Assembly: GCF_910594005.1 (NCBI RefSeq)
Contig: NC_057831.1
Span: 41,312,001-41,376,000 of the forward strand
Reading direction: 5' to 3'
Length of the DNA: 64,000 nucleotides
From: Cervus elaphus
Taxonomy: Eukaryota; Chordata; Mammalia; Artiodactyla; Cervidae
Part shown: piece after piece, positions 45,976 to 58,175 of the stretch
Layout: every line of letters starts with the position of its first letter
How positions within the stretch are numbered: position 1 is the first letter of the stretch
Made by a program: the position numbers and the translations under genes
Notes under the pieces: generated by a model
The model's input: the letters and a program-made list of their open reading frames with translations, nothing else
Told to the model about the DNA's origin: nothing
The model's database searches: none

Positions 45976-48640
45976 AATACAGTTTCAGGGGCCTTGCCTC
46001 AGACTCTGGGGAGGAGGTCCGAGAGACTAAGTGTTTGCCTTGCTCTCAAAGAGATTCTAAGGCACACTAAAACTTGAGAATGCCGTGAGCAAAGTTTCGG
46101 TTGGTTCTATTAACATTATTTGACAGTGCGATTCACTGGAGACACAGCCTGATTGAATTCCTGATTCATCGTCATGACTTCAGGGTAAAATGCTTCTGAT
46201 TCCAAGACACCCTCATCCCTTTCTGTAACAGAGGCAATGAGTCAATTTTCCAAACAGAATAAGTAGATAATCCTTCTCAGTTTACTAACATAATTCCCCA
46301 CATATTAAGGAGCATTAGAAAAGGCATCCTTTTTGCAAGCTCAACTAAGCAGTAGTTTTCTAGCACAAATATTTGGGGAAATAAAGACTTCTGTTCAAGG
46401 TTGACGGCTTGAGTTAACAGTTTCCATTTTACATTGACATTCTCTTATTTTTCCTGTTCTTCCGATATTTTTTCTTTTTCACATAGCAATTTTTTAAAAG
46501 ACTCTTTTGGTTCAATTCTGGGGTAGAAATTCAAGGGAGATTTGAACAAATCAGTTTTTAAATAGGGTAGTGACCAAGGCAGCTCATAGGGTGACCAAGC
46601 ACCCTAGTTTATCCAGGACGGTTGCATTGTTAGCACCGAGAGTCCCCAGGTCTGAGGAATTCCCTCAGTTCCAGACAAACTATGACAGTCAGTCACAGCT
46701 AATGCAATTAATGTGAATCTGATTCAATTTTTCCTATTCTTTGTCTTTCAACAAATTGCATTGGCTTGGGTCAGGTGTGTCATTTTGTAAATTCAAATAA
46801 TTTAAAGAAGAACGGTTTGCTTGGTCTAGGGGAACTTGATATTTACTGCTTTAATTTTTAAGTCACTCTTGGGATATGTTTGAATCTGTTTCCAAGAGAC
46901 GGAGGTAAGCTCAGTAAGCTTCTTTATGGATCAGCTAGTCTGATCCATCCATCGAACTCCATGTAGATTTGCTGCTTGTTGATTACTCCCGTGTAGCCCT
47001 CATCACGCCCAGATAACCAGAGCAATCATTCCTTTACAGAGTTACATTTAGTTCCTTTCAGACGGTGGATTTACAGAGATTGATGCTATTCATGAATTTT
47101 CAGACTCCGAAAGAGCTCAAGATAGGCTATTTAAGAACTCCAACGGACATCTCTTCCTATGACACTCTTTGCTTATCCAGAAGATCCAGGCTGTCCTGAG
47201 CATTTCCTACATCCTCCTCTGATGAAGCATTGCTAATGAGTCAAATTCTGAATCTGGTGATCTTTTTGTGGCCTTTGCACATTCCTCTTCAGGCATGTGA
47301 AACACCATCGTGTCTATTATATCTAATATTTTTATTCTCCCTCTCTGTCCATGTTACTAAGGTTGCCTTATAAAATAAATCTTTCATTTAGCAAAGTCTA
47401 GGTTTCTTCCTTTGCTTCCATCTTCACTTCCCACTGAATGAATCAGGTCTCAGCTTATGATCATTTGTTATGTGCTGCTGCTTCTGCTGGACCACCCCTA
47501 GCAGCCTGACAGAGCTCTGGGCTGTATTCCATGATCTCTTTTAATTCCTTGTTGGCAGCTTGCTGGCCCTTTCTCTACCTTCCTACCAGGTTTAATGCCT
47601 TTTAGCATGCCAGCTATGTTTTTTAGAAATTTTCCAAAATGAGACAAAAAAATAAAAAAAATCAAATCTCCAGCTCCCAATTTTCAGTGAGCAACTTTTT
47701 TTCAGATAGTATTTCACCATCATTTACTATCTTAATTTTTCATCTTCTGAGCTTCTCCCTCCACAAAACAATCAGTAACGCCTTCATCTTAATGAGAAAG
47801 TTCTTCTGATACTGCAGAGTTATGGGGCTAGAAAACAGTAGAACGTAAGCAATACATACTAGTTCATTCATGCAAATAAAAATCACCCAACCTGGCCAGC
47901 ATCTCTCTTTCCTATAGACCTGCCTCTTGCAGAGAGAAAAGGCAGGTGGATGATGCTGGGGTCTGTGGAGTTGGCATATGGCAGTCCCAGAACAAGGTTA
48001 ATCAAAGCACATGCCAAAACCATCTTATATAGAGGACTGTTGGGAATGTACTCCTTTATTGCTCTGTGGAAAAAAAGAATACCTTCTTAAATATGACATT
48101 CTCTGAACCATATATATACACAGACAAAAGAATCTCTACTAATTGTCAATTCCTGCCTGACTGTCTCAATAGCCTATTACCTAAATTTTTAACTTCCATC
48201 ATATTCCCTAGGAATCCATCCTACATGCTGATGCCATGTTGACCCTCTACTATGTAAATTTGATCATTTTTATATCCTGCCTAAAACTGTTCACCTATTG
48301 ACCTAGAATAGTATTTAACAGATAATTTCAGCTGATTGGCAAGAGGCATTAAAGGGTGGTGTGCTTAAATTACCCAGCCACACTGACAAGTCTCACATTA
48401 AGACAATGGTCACTAACCTGAGTGTCCTCAAGGCTACCTAGCCATTAAACCATGTTACTTTAGACCATTACTTCCTCACTCCCGTGACAACTGGTTCATG
48501 TTGACTCTCACCTTTTTTGTATCTGCCCCATCCTCATTCTCAGCTTAAAGTCTCCTGAAAAATACAATCAATCAGAAAAGGAATTACCCACCACTACAGT
48601 CACCTACCTACCTTTATCTCCATTCATATACCTCCCTCCT
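45976..48640. other. Unclassified 2.7-kb stretch, repeat-poor
   Basis: The longest interval without a well-supported element. 46585-46700 faintly resembles an old DNA-type repeat (TAGGGTGACCAAGCACCCTA) and 48150-48305 resembles L2 coding sequence. No gene is supported. Confidence 0.45.
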
Positions 48641-51405
48641 TTCTTTAACTTTTACGTTATATTGGAGTATAGTTGATTAACAATATTGTGTTAGTTTCAG
48701 GTGTACACAGTGATTCAGTTATACATATATGTTTATTCTTTTTCAAATTCAGGATATTACATAATATTGAGCAGACTTCCCTGTGCTATACAATATGTTC
48801 TTATCGGTTATTTTAAATATAGCAGTGTGTATGTGTCAATCCCAAACTCCCAACTTATCTCTCTCTTTTCCCCCATGGTACCCATAAATGGTTCTTTCAC
48901 CAAATCTGTGATGCTGTTTCTGTTTTATAAAGAAGTTCATTTATATCATTTTTTCGATTCCACATATAAGCTGTATCATATTCTTGTCTTTCTCTGACTT
49001 ACTTCACTTAGTATGATAATCTCCAGGTCCATTGATATTGCTGCAAATGGCATTCTTTCATTCTTTTTATGGCTGAGTAATATCCCATTGTATACATGTG
49101 CTACATCTTCTTTATCCACTCAGCAGTCTATGGACATTTAGATTGCTTCCGTGACTTGACTATTGTAAACAGCACTGCAGTGACCATGAGGTGCCTCTAT
49201 CCTTTCAAACCATGTTTTTCTGTAGACATATGCCCAGGAGTAGACTTGCTGGATCATATGGTAGCTCTGTTTAGTTTTTTAAGGAACTTCCATACTGTTC
49301 TTTATAGCAGCTGCGCCAATTTCCTTTTCCACCAACACTGTCCGTTTCCCCACTCTCTTCAGCATTTACCACTTGCAGACTTTTTGATGATGAACATTCT
49401 GGCTGTAGTTTTGATTTGTATTTCTGTAACAATTAGGGATGCTGAGCATCTTTTCATGTGCCTCTTGGCCATCTGCATGTCTCGGGAGAAATGTCTATTC
49501 AGGTCATCTGCCAATTTTTTGATTTTTTGAGCTGCATGAACTGTAAATTTTGGAGAATAATCCCTTGTTGGTCTCATCATTTGCAAATATTTTCTCCCAT
49601 TCTGTGGGCTGCCCTTTCATTTTGTTTCTGGTTAACTTTGCTGTGCAAAAGCTTTTGAGTTTCATCAGGTCCCATTTGTTTGTTTTGATATCCATTACAG
49701 TAGGAGATGAATTGAAAGAGACGTTACTTTGATTTATGTCAAAGAATGTTCTATGTTTTCCTCTAAGAGTTTTATAGTATCCAGTCTTACATTTAGGTCA
49801 TTAATCCATTTTGAGTTTACTTTTGTGTATGGTGTTAAAGAATATTCTCATTTCATTTTTTTTTTACATAGTTGTCCAGTTTTCCTAGTACCATTTATTG
49901 AAGAGACTGTCTTTCCTCCATTGTATAGTCTTTCCTCTTTCAGCGAAGATCAGTTGACCCTAGGTGTGTGAGTTTATTTCTGTGCATTCTATCCTGTTCC
50001 ATTGATCAGTATTTCTATTTTTGTGCCAGTATCATACTGTTTCAATGACCTTTTAGTATGGTCTGAAATCTGGAAGCCTGATTCCTCCAGCTCTGTTTTT
50101 TTTTTCCCCCTCAAAATTGCTCGGCTATTTGGGTCTTTTTTGTCTCTGTATAAATTTTAAGAGTTTTGTTGTTGTTGTCCTAATTCTGTGAAAAATGCCA
50201 TTGGTTATATGATCGAGGTTACTTTGAATCTGTAGATGGCCTTGGGCAATATAGTCATTTTGACAAGGTTGATTTTTCCAATCTAGGAACATGGTATATC
50301 TCACTGTCTGTTTGTGTCATCTTTGATTTGCTTCATCTGTGTCTTACAGTTTTTGGAGTATAGGTCTTTCGTCTCCTTAGGTATATTCCAAGGAATATTA
50401 TTCTTTTTGAGGTGATGGTAAATGAGACTGTTACTTTAACTTCTCTTTCTGTGTTTTAATTTTGTACCCTGCAACTTTACCAAATTCATTGCTGAGCTCT
50501 AGTAGTTTTCTGGTAGCATCGTTAGGATTTTCTACATATAGTATCATGTAATCTGCAAACAATGATGATTTAACTTGCTTTCCAATTTGGATTCCTTTTT
50601 TCTTCTCTGATTACCATGGCTAGAACTTACAAAACTATGTTGAATTAAAGTGGTGAGAGCAGACGTCCTTGTCTTGTTCCTGATCTTAGAAGAAATGCTT
50701 TCAGCTTTTCACCACTGAGAATAATGTTACCTGCAGGTTTGTCGTATATGGTCTTTATCATGTTGAGATATGTTTCCTTTATGCTGCTTTCTGGGGAGTT
50801 TTTATCATAAATGTGTATTGGATCTTGTCAAAAATTTCTGCATCTATTGAGTCGGTCATATGGTTTTTAATTTGTTGATGTGATGTATCACACTGATTTG
50901 AAGATATTGAAAAATACTTGCATCTCTGAAATAAATCTCACTTGATCTTGATGTATAATATTTTTAATATATTGTTGGATTCTGATTGCTGGTATTTTGT
51001 TGATGATTTTTGCATCTATAGTCATCACTGATAATGGCTTGTAATTTTCTTTTTTGTAGTATCTTTGTCAGGTTTTGGTATTAGGGTGACGGTGGCTTCA
51101 TAGCATAAATTTGGGAGTATTCCTTCCTCTGCAATGTTTTTGGTAATAGTTTCTGAAGGCTATGTGTTAACTCTTATCTAAATGTTTGACAGAATTTGCC
51201 TGTGAAACAACCTGGTCATGGACTTTTGTTTGGGAGTTTTTGAATCGTAGGTTCAATCTTAGTACTTATAATTGGTCTGTTCATATTTTCTGTTTCTTCC
51301 TGATTCAATCTTCTTTCTAAGAATTTGTCCATTTCTTCCAGGTTGTCCATTTTAAAGGCCTATAGTTGCTTGTAGTAGTTTCTTGTGATCCTTTGTATTT
51401 CTTAC
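48641..51405 (-). mobile_element. L1 LINE, 5'-truncated
   Basis: Antisense L1 of about 2.8 kb, with the 3' UTR at the left (ATATTGGAGTATAGTTGATT) and ORF2 to about 51405. It has no SINE insertions. No clear TSD was found. Divergence and frame damage make it an old artiodactyl-type copy. Confidence 0.9.
49100..51405 (-). pseudogene. L1 ORF2 remnant with altered catalytic motif
   Basis: Minus-strand fragments at 49504-49695 (TNKWDLMKLKSFCTAK, EWEKIFANDETNKGLFSKIY) and 49359-49586 (LADDLNRHFSRDMQMAK) are C-terminal ORF2 in the correct order but in different frames. The catalytic FADD reads FADY (codons at 50548-50559), so the second Asp is lost. Confidence 0.88.
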
Positions 51406-52609
51406 CTCTCACCTTTTGGAAGCTGTTCCTAGGTAAGACCAATTAATTGTGCCACCTGTGCAAAAGACTACATTTCCTCTTACCTGCTCAAACACATTGT
51501 TCTGCTTCCCCCTACATTGTCACTTTTTTCATCAGCATATGAACATGTTGTTATGACTTTCTCATAACCACCACCACCATCATCATCATCAAAACCCCAC
51601 TTACACTCCTTTCCCATCAAGGAACTGCCCCAACTACTCGAGAGTTTCTGTAGTGTCTCTTCAGTTATTTTACTCCAAATCCTTCTTTAGCATACTTCAG
51701 TCAGACTTTCATTTCTATAATCACCAAAACTTCTCTTGCTAAAGTCATTGATGATGTCCATTTTGCTAAACCTCACAACCTCTTCTCAGTCTTAGGCTTA
51801 CCGGATCATCAATAGTATTTGATAGAGTTTAACATTCCTTTCTCCTAAAAACATCTTCTTTAATTGGTTTCTAAGATGTCAGACTGTATTGGTCTTCCGA
51901 TTTCTTCTCTAGCTTCTCTTCCTACCTAATTTGCTATTTCTCCTCACTCCTTAAGCTCTTAATGAGGCAGTACAGCAGGGAAGACTTTGTATTTCTGTTC
52001 TATCTATACTCACATCCATGGTAGTCTCATCCAGTCTTGTGGCTTTAAATACCATGTAAAATGTTGTTAACTCTCAAAGGTATATCTCCCCCTGAGACCT
52101 CTCCCTTACCCTCCAGACTCATATGTTTAATGGCCTATACAGTACCTCTACCTGACTGTCTACCAGTCATCTCAAATTATCATATTAAAAACTGAGCCCC
52201 TGATAGTCCCAATCCCAAATCTCCTCCTCCTCCAGTCTTCCTGCAGTTCAGTACAGGTTGTTGTTCTGTTGCTGGCTTGTGTCTGACTCTGTGACCCCAT
52301 GAGATGCAGCACGCCAGGCTTCCCTGTCCTTCACTATCTCTGTGAGTTTGCTCAAATTCATGTCCACTAAGTCAGTGATGCCATCCAACCATCTTCCTCT
52401 GTCATCCCCTTCTCTCCCTTTCCTCAATCTTTCCAGCATAAGGGTCTTTTCCAATAAGTCGGCTCTTCCCATCAGGTAGCCAAAGTATTGGAGCTTCAAC
52501 TTCATCATTAGTCCTTTCAGTAAATATTCAGGGTTGATTTCCTTTAAGACTGACTAGTTTGATCTCCTTGCTATACAAGGGGTGCCCAAGACTATTCTCC
52601 AGAACCACA

Positions 52610-52677
52610 ATTTTCTTTTTCTTAATTTTTTTAATGCCAAAAACATTTTGTATTGTGATATAGCCTAATAACAATGT
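52610..52677 (-). mobile_element. 68-bp L1 3'-tail insertion inside BovB
   Basis: Antisense L1 terminus (CATTTTGTATTGTGATATAG, then 'cctaataacaatgt') with a T-rich tail at the left. The perfect 12-bp TSD TCCAGAACCACA lies at 52598-52609 and 52678-52689. Removing the insertion and one TSD copy restores the BovB consensus. Confidence 0.93.
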
Positions 52678-52739
52678 TCCAGAACCACAGTTTAAAAGCA
52701 TCAATTCTTTGGCTCTTAGCCTTCTTTATGGTCCAACTC

Positions 52740-53890
52740 TCACATCCATACATGACTACTGGAAAAACTACAGCTTTGACTATATGGACCTTGGTCGGCA
52801 AAGGGATGTCTCTGCTTTTTAATACTGTCTAGTTTTGTCATAGCTTTTCTTCCAAGGAGCAAGCATCTCTTAATTTCACAGCAGCAGTCACTGTTTGCAG
52901 TGACTTTGGACCTGAAGAAAATAAAGTCTGTCACTGTCTCCATTGTTTCCCCATTATTTGCCATGAAGTGATGGGACTGGATGCCATGTTCTTTATTTTT
53001 TGAATGTTGGGTGAAGTATAAGAAATGGAGGTTGTTAAAGCTGACTTAAGTCAGCTTTTTCATTCTCCTCTTTCACCCTCATCAAGAGTCTCTTTAGTTC
53101 CTCCTTCTTTCTGCCATTAAAGTGGTATCATCTGCATATCTGAGGTTGTTTATATTTTTCCCAGCAATCTTGATTCCAGCTTGTAATTCATCCAGCCTGG
53201 CATTTCACTTGATATACTCTGCTTGCAAGTTAACTAAGCAGGGTGACAATACACAGCCTTGACGTACTCCTTTCCCGATTTGGAACCCATCTGTTGTTCC
53301 ATGTCCAGTTATAACTGTTGCTTCTTAACCTGCATACAGGTTTCTCAGGAGACAGGTAACATGGTCTGGTATTCCCATCTCTTTAAGAATTTTCCACTGT
53401 TGTGATCCACACAGTCAAAGGCTTTAGCGTAGTCAACAAAACAGAAGTAGATGTTTTTTTGAAATTCCCTTACTTTTTCTCTGATCCTGTGGATGTTGGC
53501 AATTTGATCTCTGATTTCTCTGCCTTTCCTATACCCAGCTTGTACATCTGAAAGTTCTCGGTTCCCATACTATTGAAACCTAGCTTGAAGGATTTTGAGC
53601 ATTACCTTGCTAACATGTGAAATGAGTGCAATTGTGTGGTGTTAGTTTGAACATTCTTTGGGATTGGAATGAAAACTGACCTTTTCTAGTCCTGTGGCCA
53701 CTTCTGAGTTTTCCAAATTTGCTGGAATATTGAGTGTAGTACTTCAGTAGCAGTATCTTTTAAGATTTGAAATAGCTCAAATGGAATTCCACCACCTCTA
53801 CTACCTTTGTTCATAGTAATCCTTCCTAAGGCCCACTTGACTTCAGAATGCAGAATGTCCGATTCTGAGTGACCACACCATTGTGGTATT
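52740..53890 (-). pseudogene. BovB reverse transcriptase remnant retaining YADD
   Basis: The catalytic box reads YADDTTLMAE (YADD codons at 53127-53138). Downstream, residues such as ETMETVTDFIFF and LLLGRKAMTKLDSI (52740-52964) are recognisable. Frameshifts and a ~37-bp insertion after the box separate the segments, so no functional product is possible. Confidence 0.87.
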
Positions 53891-54100
53891 CCGTGTCATT
53901 AATTAAATTTGTCTACTTACTGAGGTCAAACACTTTAGTAGCAATATTTTCTTGTCTTCTCTCACACTACACATCCAATCTATGAGCTAATCCTCTTAGA
54001 ACTACCTTATAATATGTAATACTATATTCACAATCCAACCACTTTAACCACCTCCATTTCTTATACTTCACCCTAAACTTTGTCCATCTTAAGCTTGTAT

Positions 54101-54297
54101 TTAGTCACTCAGTGTCCGGCTCTGTGCAACTCACTGGACTGTACCCTGCCAGGCTCCCCTGTCCATGGGATTTTTCAGGCAAAAATACTGGAGTGGCTTG
54201 ACATTTTCTTCCCAGAGGTTCTTCGCAACCCAGGGATTAAGCCTGAGTCTCCTGTGTCTCCTGCATAGCAGGCAAATTCTTTACCTACGGAGCGATC
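54101..54297 (-). mobile_element. Bov-tA SINE inside L2
   Basis: Antisense copy. The flanks AAGCTTGTAT (54091-54100) and AAGCTTGAAT (54298-54307) form a 10-bp TSD with one mismatch. Confidence 0.93.
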
Positions 54298-54955
54298 AAG
54301 CTTGAATTACTGCTATTTTTGGAGATGGTCTCCCTGCTTAAAGCTTTGTTCCCTTAATACCTTCTCTACAGAGGAGCCAAAATGGTCCTGTGAAAACACA
54401 AGTTGGATGATATCACTCCTCTGATTCAACCCTCCGGTGGCTTCCAATCCTAATCAGAGTAAAAGCTGTGACCTTACACAGGCCTACAATGTCTTGCATG
54501 ATCTGGCCCCCTCTTACCTTCTGACACCCTCATGTCTCTCTTCCCACACATTTTGTTCCAGGTCTCGCTAAAATTTACAGTAATCCACCTGCATCAGGGC
54601 ATTTGTACATAATTCTCCCTTTTTAATCACTCTCCTTTTCACCCCACATCTGCATAGCTTGCTTTCTCACCATTGGTTTTTACCCACATGCCATCTTTTC
54701 AGTGAGAACATATGTAACTGCGACACCCCTCCTTGGACACTGTTTTTGCCTCCTTTGTCCCCCCAGCGTTTATCATAACCAAACTGACTCTAATCTTTAC
54801 TTCCTTAGTTTCCCGTCAGCCTCCTCTACTGGGACATAAAGCACATGAGAGCACTAACTTTTGTCTGCATCCTCAGTGCCTAGGATGTTTCTGGGCAAAG
54901 AGTAGGCACTCGACAAACATCCGATTAATGAAAGCAAAATGAATGCATTCATGAA

Positions 54956-55359
54956 CAAATTAAAACATGAAAAAATTGTAATGCCAGTTTAAGCAAATTT
55001 AAGTCAGTCTATTTACTGCAAGATTTCTTAGGGCTTTCAAATTCAATAATGCAGTTTATGCATTTCCTGGGGGAGGATGTAGCAGATAAAATTCCTGATG
55101 ATTTTTATACACATTTGATCACTGGTCTTTCAGGATATCTTTTGAGATATGTTTCTTAGACCTGTGCAGCTCAAAATGTAGTTTGTATACCAGTGCTTAT
55201 TCAGAAATTATTACTTATATGCAATGAGAAAAATACAAAAATTGAGAGTAAAGATTTAGAAAATGTTGTTACTTGACATGGCTGCCAAGAGCATTGTCAG
55301 TGGGCTTGTTTTTTATTTCTTCCCCCCTCACTTCATTTTTCTAGTAAATCATCATCTTG
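54956..55359. other. Unclassified spacer
   Basis: About 55160-55215 weakly resembles a MER5-type DNA element (CTCAAAATGTAGTTTGTATA). Otherwise unrecognised. Confidence 0.35.
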
Positions 55360-55668
55360 GTTTTTTAAAAATTATTTTTGATAGAGTAATTGTTTTACAA
55401 TGCTGCATCAGTTTCTGCCACACAATAACGTGAATCGGCCACAAGGACCCACATGTCACTTCCCTCCTGAACTTCCCTCTCACCCTCCCCATCCCACCTC
55501 TCTGGATTGTCACAGAGCGTGGGCTGAGCTCCCTGCATCATCCAGCACCTTCCCATTAGCGATCTGTTTCACATATAGTCATGTAAGTTTCAATGCCACT
55601 CTCTCCATTTGTCCCATCCTCTCCTTCCCCCGCTGTGTCCACAAATTGTTCTCTATGTCTACAGAGAA
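55360..55668 (-). mobile_element. L1 3'-UTR fragment
   Basis: Antisense artiodactyl L1 3' UTR, C-rich on the plus strand (ACTTCCCTCTCACCCTCCCC, then 'attgtcacagagcgtgggctgagctccctg'). The overlapping 123-codon plus-strand frame (55400-55771) is antisense to the UTR and not a gene. Confidence 0.88.
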
Positions 55669-55796
55669 AAATAAATATTGTACAATCATACATAGTAAGT
55701 CTAGAAAAATGGTGCTGATGAATCTATTTGCAAGGCTGGAATCAAAACATAGATATTACTATGTTTTTTAAACACTATCCATTCATGACAGATTGA

Positions 55797-55991
55797 AATG
55801 AAGTGAAAGTCATTCAGTTGTGTCCAACTCCTTGTTACACCATGGACTATAGAGTCCATGGAATTCTCCAGGCTGGAATATTGGAGTGGGTGGCCTTTCC
55901 CTTCTCCAGGGGATCTTCCCAACCCAGGGATTGAACCCAGGTCTCCCGCATTGCAGGCAGATTCTTTACCAGCTGAGCCATGAGGGAAGCC
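55797..55991 (-). mobile_element. Bov-tA SINE
   Basis: Full-length antisense copy from GAAGTGAAAGTCATTCAG to the GAGGGAAGCCC head complement. The flanks AGATTGAAAT and AGATTAAATA suggest a decayed TSD. Confidence 0.94.
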
Positions 55992-56469
55992 CATAATAGA
56001 TTAAATATAACAATAAACAGAAAAAGTCTGGTCCTTATCACAGGCATTTGAGAAGCAATTTCTTAAAGCACACATTGGGAAACATGTTCATGCCTAGAAG
56101 TATTTTTATAAAAAGCTCTGTGAGATCCAGCTGCCACTTTTGTTTCCGGGCTACTTTCTTGCGATTTCTCAAGTTGCATCCTATATGCCAACTGAGTCAA
56201 CTTGCTTTTCTGTGCCTCACACTTATCCAGGCTGTTTATTTGCAGGATAAGCCTCTGTCCTCCTTACCTGCCCGGTGCACTTTTCTTGATCCTTCCAAAC
56301 CCAGCTCCAAAGGCTGGTTCTATAAAAGAAATCCTCAGGTTCTCATAAACATATCTGTGTTGCCTCTCTCTGCTTCCATGACATTCTGGTAAGCTTATCA
56401 CAAAGTTGACTCCACTCTCTTGAGTTATTTTCCTTACCACAAACATGCACTGATCACCTGCAGTGTGCA
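55992..56469. other. Unclassified stretch
   Basis: A 114-codon plus-strand frame (56048-56392) has no recognised domain. No repeat is recognised. Confidence 0.4.
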
Positions 56470-56477
56470 GTCTATAG

Positions 56478-56927
56478 CAGGGTTCCCCAAACTCTGAGGA
56501 TGCCCGATGATCTGAGGTGGAGCTGATGTAATAGTAATAGAAATGGAGTGCACGATAAGTGTAATGTGCTTGACTCATCCCTACTCCCGGAGAAGGCAGT
56601 GACACCCCACTCCAGTACTCTTTTGCATGGACGGAGGAGCCTGGCAGGCTTCAGTCCATGGGGTCGCTAAGACTCCGACATGACTGAGTGACTTCACTTT
56701 CATGCATTGGAGAAGGAAATGGCAACCCACTCCAGTGTTCTTGCCTGGACAATCCCAGGGACAGGGGAGCCTGGTGGGCTGCCATCTATGGGGTCGCACA
56801 GAGTCAGACACGACTGAAGTGACTTAGCAGCAGCATCAGCATCCCTACACCATCCCCTCACCCAGTCTGTAGAAAAATTGTCTTCCATAAATCCAGTCTC
56901 TGGTGCCAAAAAAGTTGGGGACTGCTG
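56478..56927. mobile_element. hAT-like miniature DNA transposon split by a SINE
   Basis: The outer parts (56478-56584 and 56840-56927) form a short element of about 186 bp once the inner SINE and one TSD are removed. The ends are imperfect terminal inverted repeats (CAGGGTTCCCCAA at the left; TTGGGGACTGCTG at the right, complement CAGCAGTCCCCAA). The flanks GTCTATAG (56470-56477) and ATCGATAG (56928-56935) match at 6 of 8 positions. An 8-bp TSD is diagnostic of hAT elements. Confidence 0.78.
56585..56839 (+). mobile_element. Bov-A2 dimeric SINE inside the DNA transposon
   Basis: Two monomers, the first with a small internal deletion, and an AGCAGCATCAG-type tail. The perfect 9-bp TSD CATCCCTAC lies at 56576-56584 and 56840-56848. 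Confidence 0.95.
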
Positions 56928-57011
56928 ATCGATAGTCTCACTGGTAGAAATAAATAAGTCCAATTCTTGCTCTTGGGAATTCACTCTCTAGCAAACACAA
57001 CATCATCTACT

Positions 57012-58175
57012 AAGTAAGTATTCAAAATTTATTATTGAACAGATTTAGTGAGATATAATTCTCATACAATTCACCTGACTAATTCTGTGGTCTTTAAAGT
57101 ATTCCCAGAGTTGTATAACCATCACCACAATCAATTTCAGAGCATTTTCATCATCCCCCTAAACGTGGACCCATTAGTAGTCTGTTCCTTTCCCTCTCAC
57201 CCCACACCCCATCCCTGGAGGACCACTAATCCACTTTCTGTTTCTATAGGATTGCCTGTTCTGGACTTCCCTATAAATTGAATTATACAATATATATTTT
57301 TTGTGCCTGTCTTATTTCACTTAGAATAATATTTTCCAAGATTCAACCACATTGTAGCATGTATCAGTACTTCATTCCTTTTTACTGCCAAATAATACTC
57401 CATTGCATGGGTACGCCATATTTTATTTATTCATTCATGAATTGAACATTTAGTTTGTTTCTATTTCTTGGCTAGTAAAAATAATACTATTGTGAACACT
57501 CATATACAAAGTTTTCCATGGAAATATGTTCTCATTTCTCTGGAGTATATACCTAGGAGGAGAATTGCTGGGTCACATGATGTAATGTGCCCCTGCCAAG
57601 ATATATTGATGGCTAACTCTTAGAATCTATGAAATGGAAATTATCACAGATGTAATTAAGTTAAGGATCTTGAGATGAGCTCATTTTACCTGGATGGGCC
57701 CTAAATCCAATGACAAGTGTTCTTATGAGACAGGAAAAAATGTTGATGAAAAGGCCATGTGAAGATGAAAACAGAGATGGTAGTTAGGTAACTAAAAACT
57801 ATGAAGCACTTGGAGTCACCAAAAAATGTGGAGGCAAGGAAGAAGTCTCACCTAGAGACTTCAGAGGAAGTGTATCCCTATCAATGGATTTTATTTAGTC
57901 TTCTGACCTCCAGAACTGTGAAAAGGTACATTTCTGTTTTTTAGGCTACCAAGTTTGCAGCCATTTATTATGGCACCCCTAGAAAACTAATATATATGGC
58001 AAGGCTATTTTAATGTTGGGAGAAACTTCCAGACTGTTTTTGAAAGCAGTCTGTACCATTTTACATTCCCATTAGCAATGCATGGAGTTCCAGTTTTTCC
58101 ATATCCTTGTCAATACTTCATATTATCTGTCTTTTTTAATTACAGCCATAGTATTGAGTGTGAAGTAGTATCTCA
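57012..58175 (-). mobile_element. Old L1M-type LINE fragment, split by an LTR
   Basis: Antisense L1 3' UTR and C-terminal ORF2 of an old family: TGAGATATAATTCTCATACA, 'agttgtataaccatcaccacaatcaattt', TACCTAGGAGGAGAATTGCT. It resumes at about 57990 (GGGAGAAACTTCCAGACTGT). A second L1 interrupts it at 58178. Confidence 0.78.
57585..57988 (+). mobile_element. MaLR-type LTR inside L1M
   Basis: Blocks in plus orientation: GATGTAATTAAGTTAAGGAT, GGGCCCTAAATCCAATGACA, GAAAAGGCCATGTGAAGATG, CTGACCTCCAGAACTGTGAA, then 'ctagaaaactaat'. These are typical of old ERVL-MaLR LTRs. The exact ends and TSD are not resolved. Confidence 0.6.

Larger units (their letters stand above)
52245..53890 (-). mobile_element. 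BovB LINE inside L2
   Basis: Antisense BovB of about 1.6 kb from the 3' end (left) into the reverse transcriptase region. It is itself interrupted by a 68-bp L1 tail. It shows a small insertion near 53012-53048 relative to the other BovB copies in this window. Confidence 0.92.
51440..54955 (+). mobile_element. Ancient L2 LINE in three pieces
   Basis: Plus-strand L2 coding region (about 51440-52240 and 53895-54093), C-terminal coding (54301-54600) and 3' end (to about 54955). The pieces stay in consensus order: CTCATCCAGTCTTGTGGCTT near 52026, ACTACACATCCAATCTATGA near 53966, and 'gcctaggatgtttctgggcaaagagtaggcactc' near 54879. They are separated by a BovB and a Bov-tA. It is of pan-mammalian age. 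Confidence 0.72.

Noticed and set aside
49100..49700. Opposite-strand frames of 144 codons and less over L1
   Set aside because: They are the antisense of ORF2. The minus-strand residues match ORF2, so the plus-strand frames are shadows.
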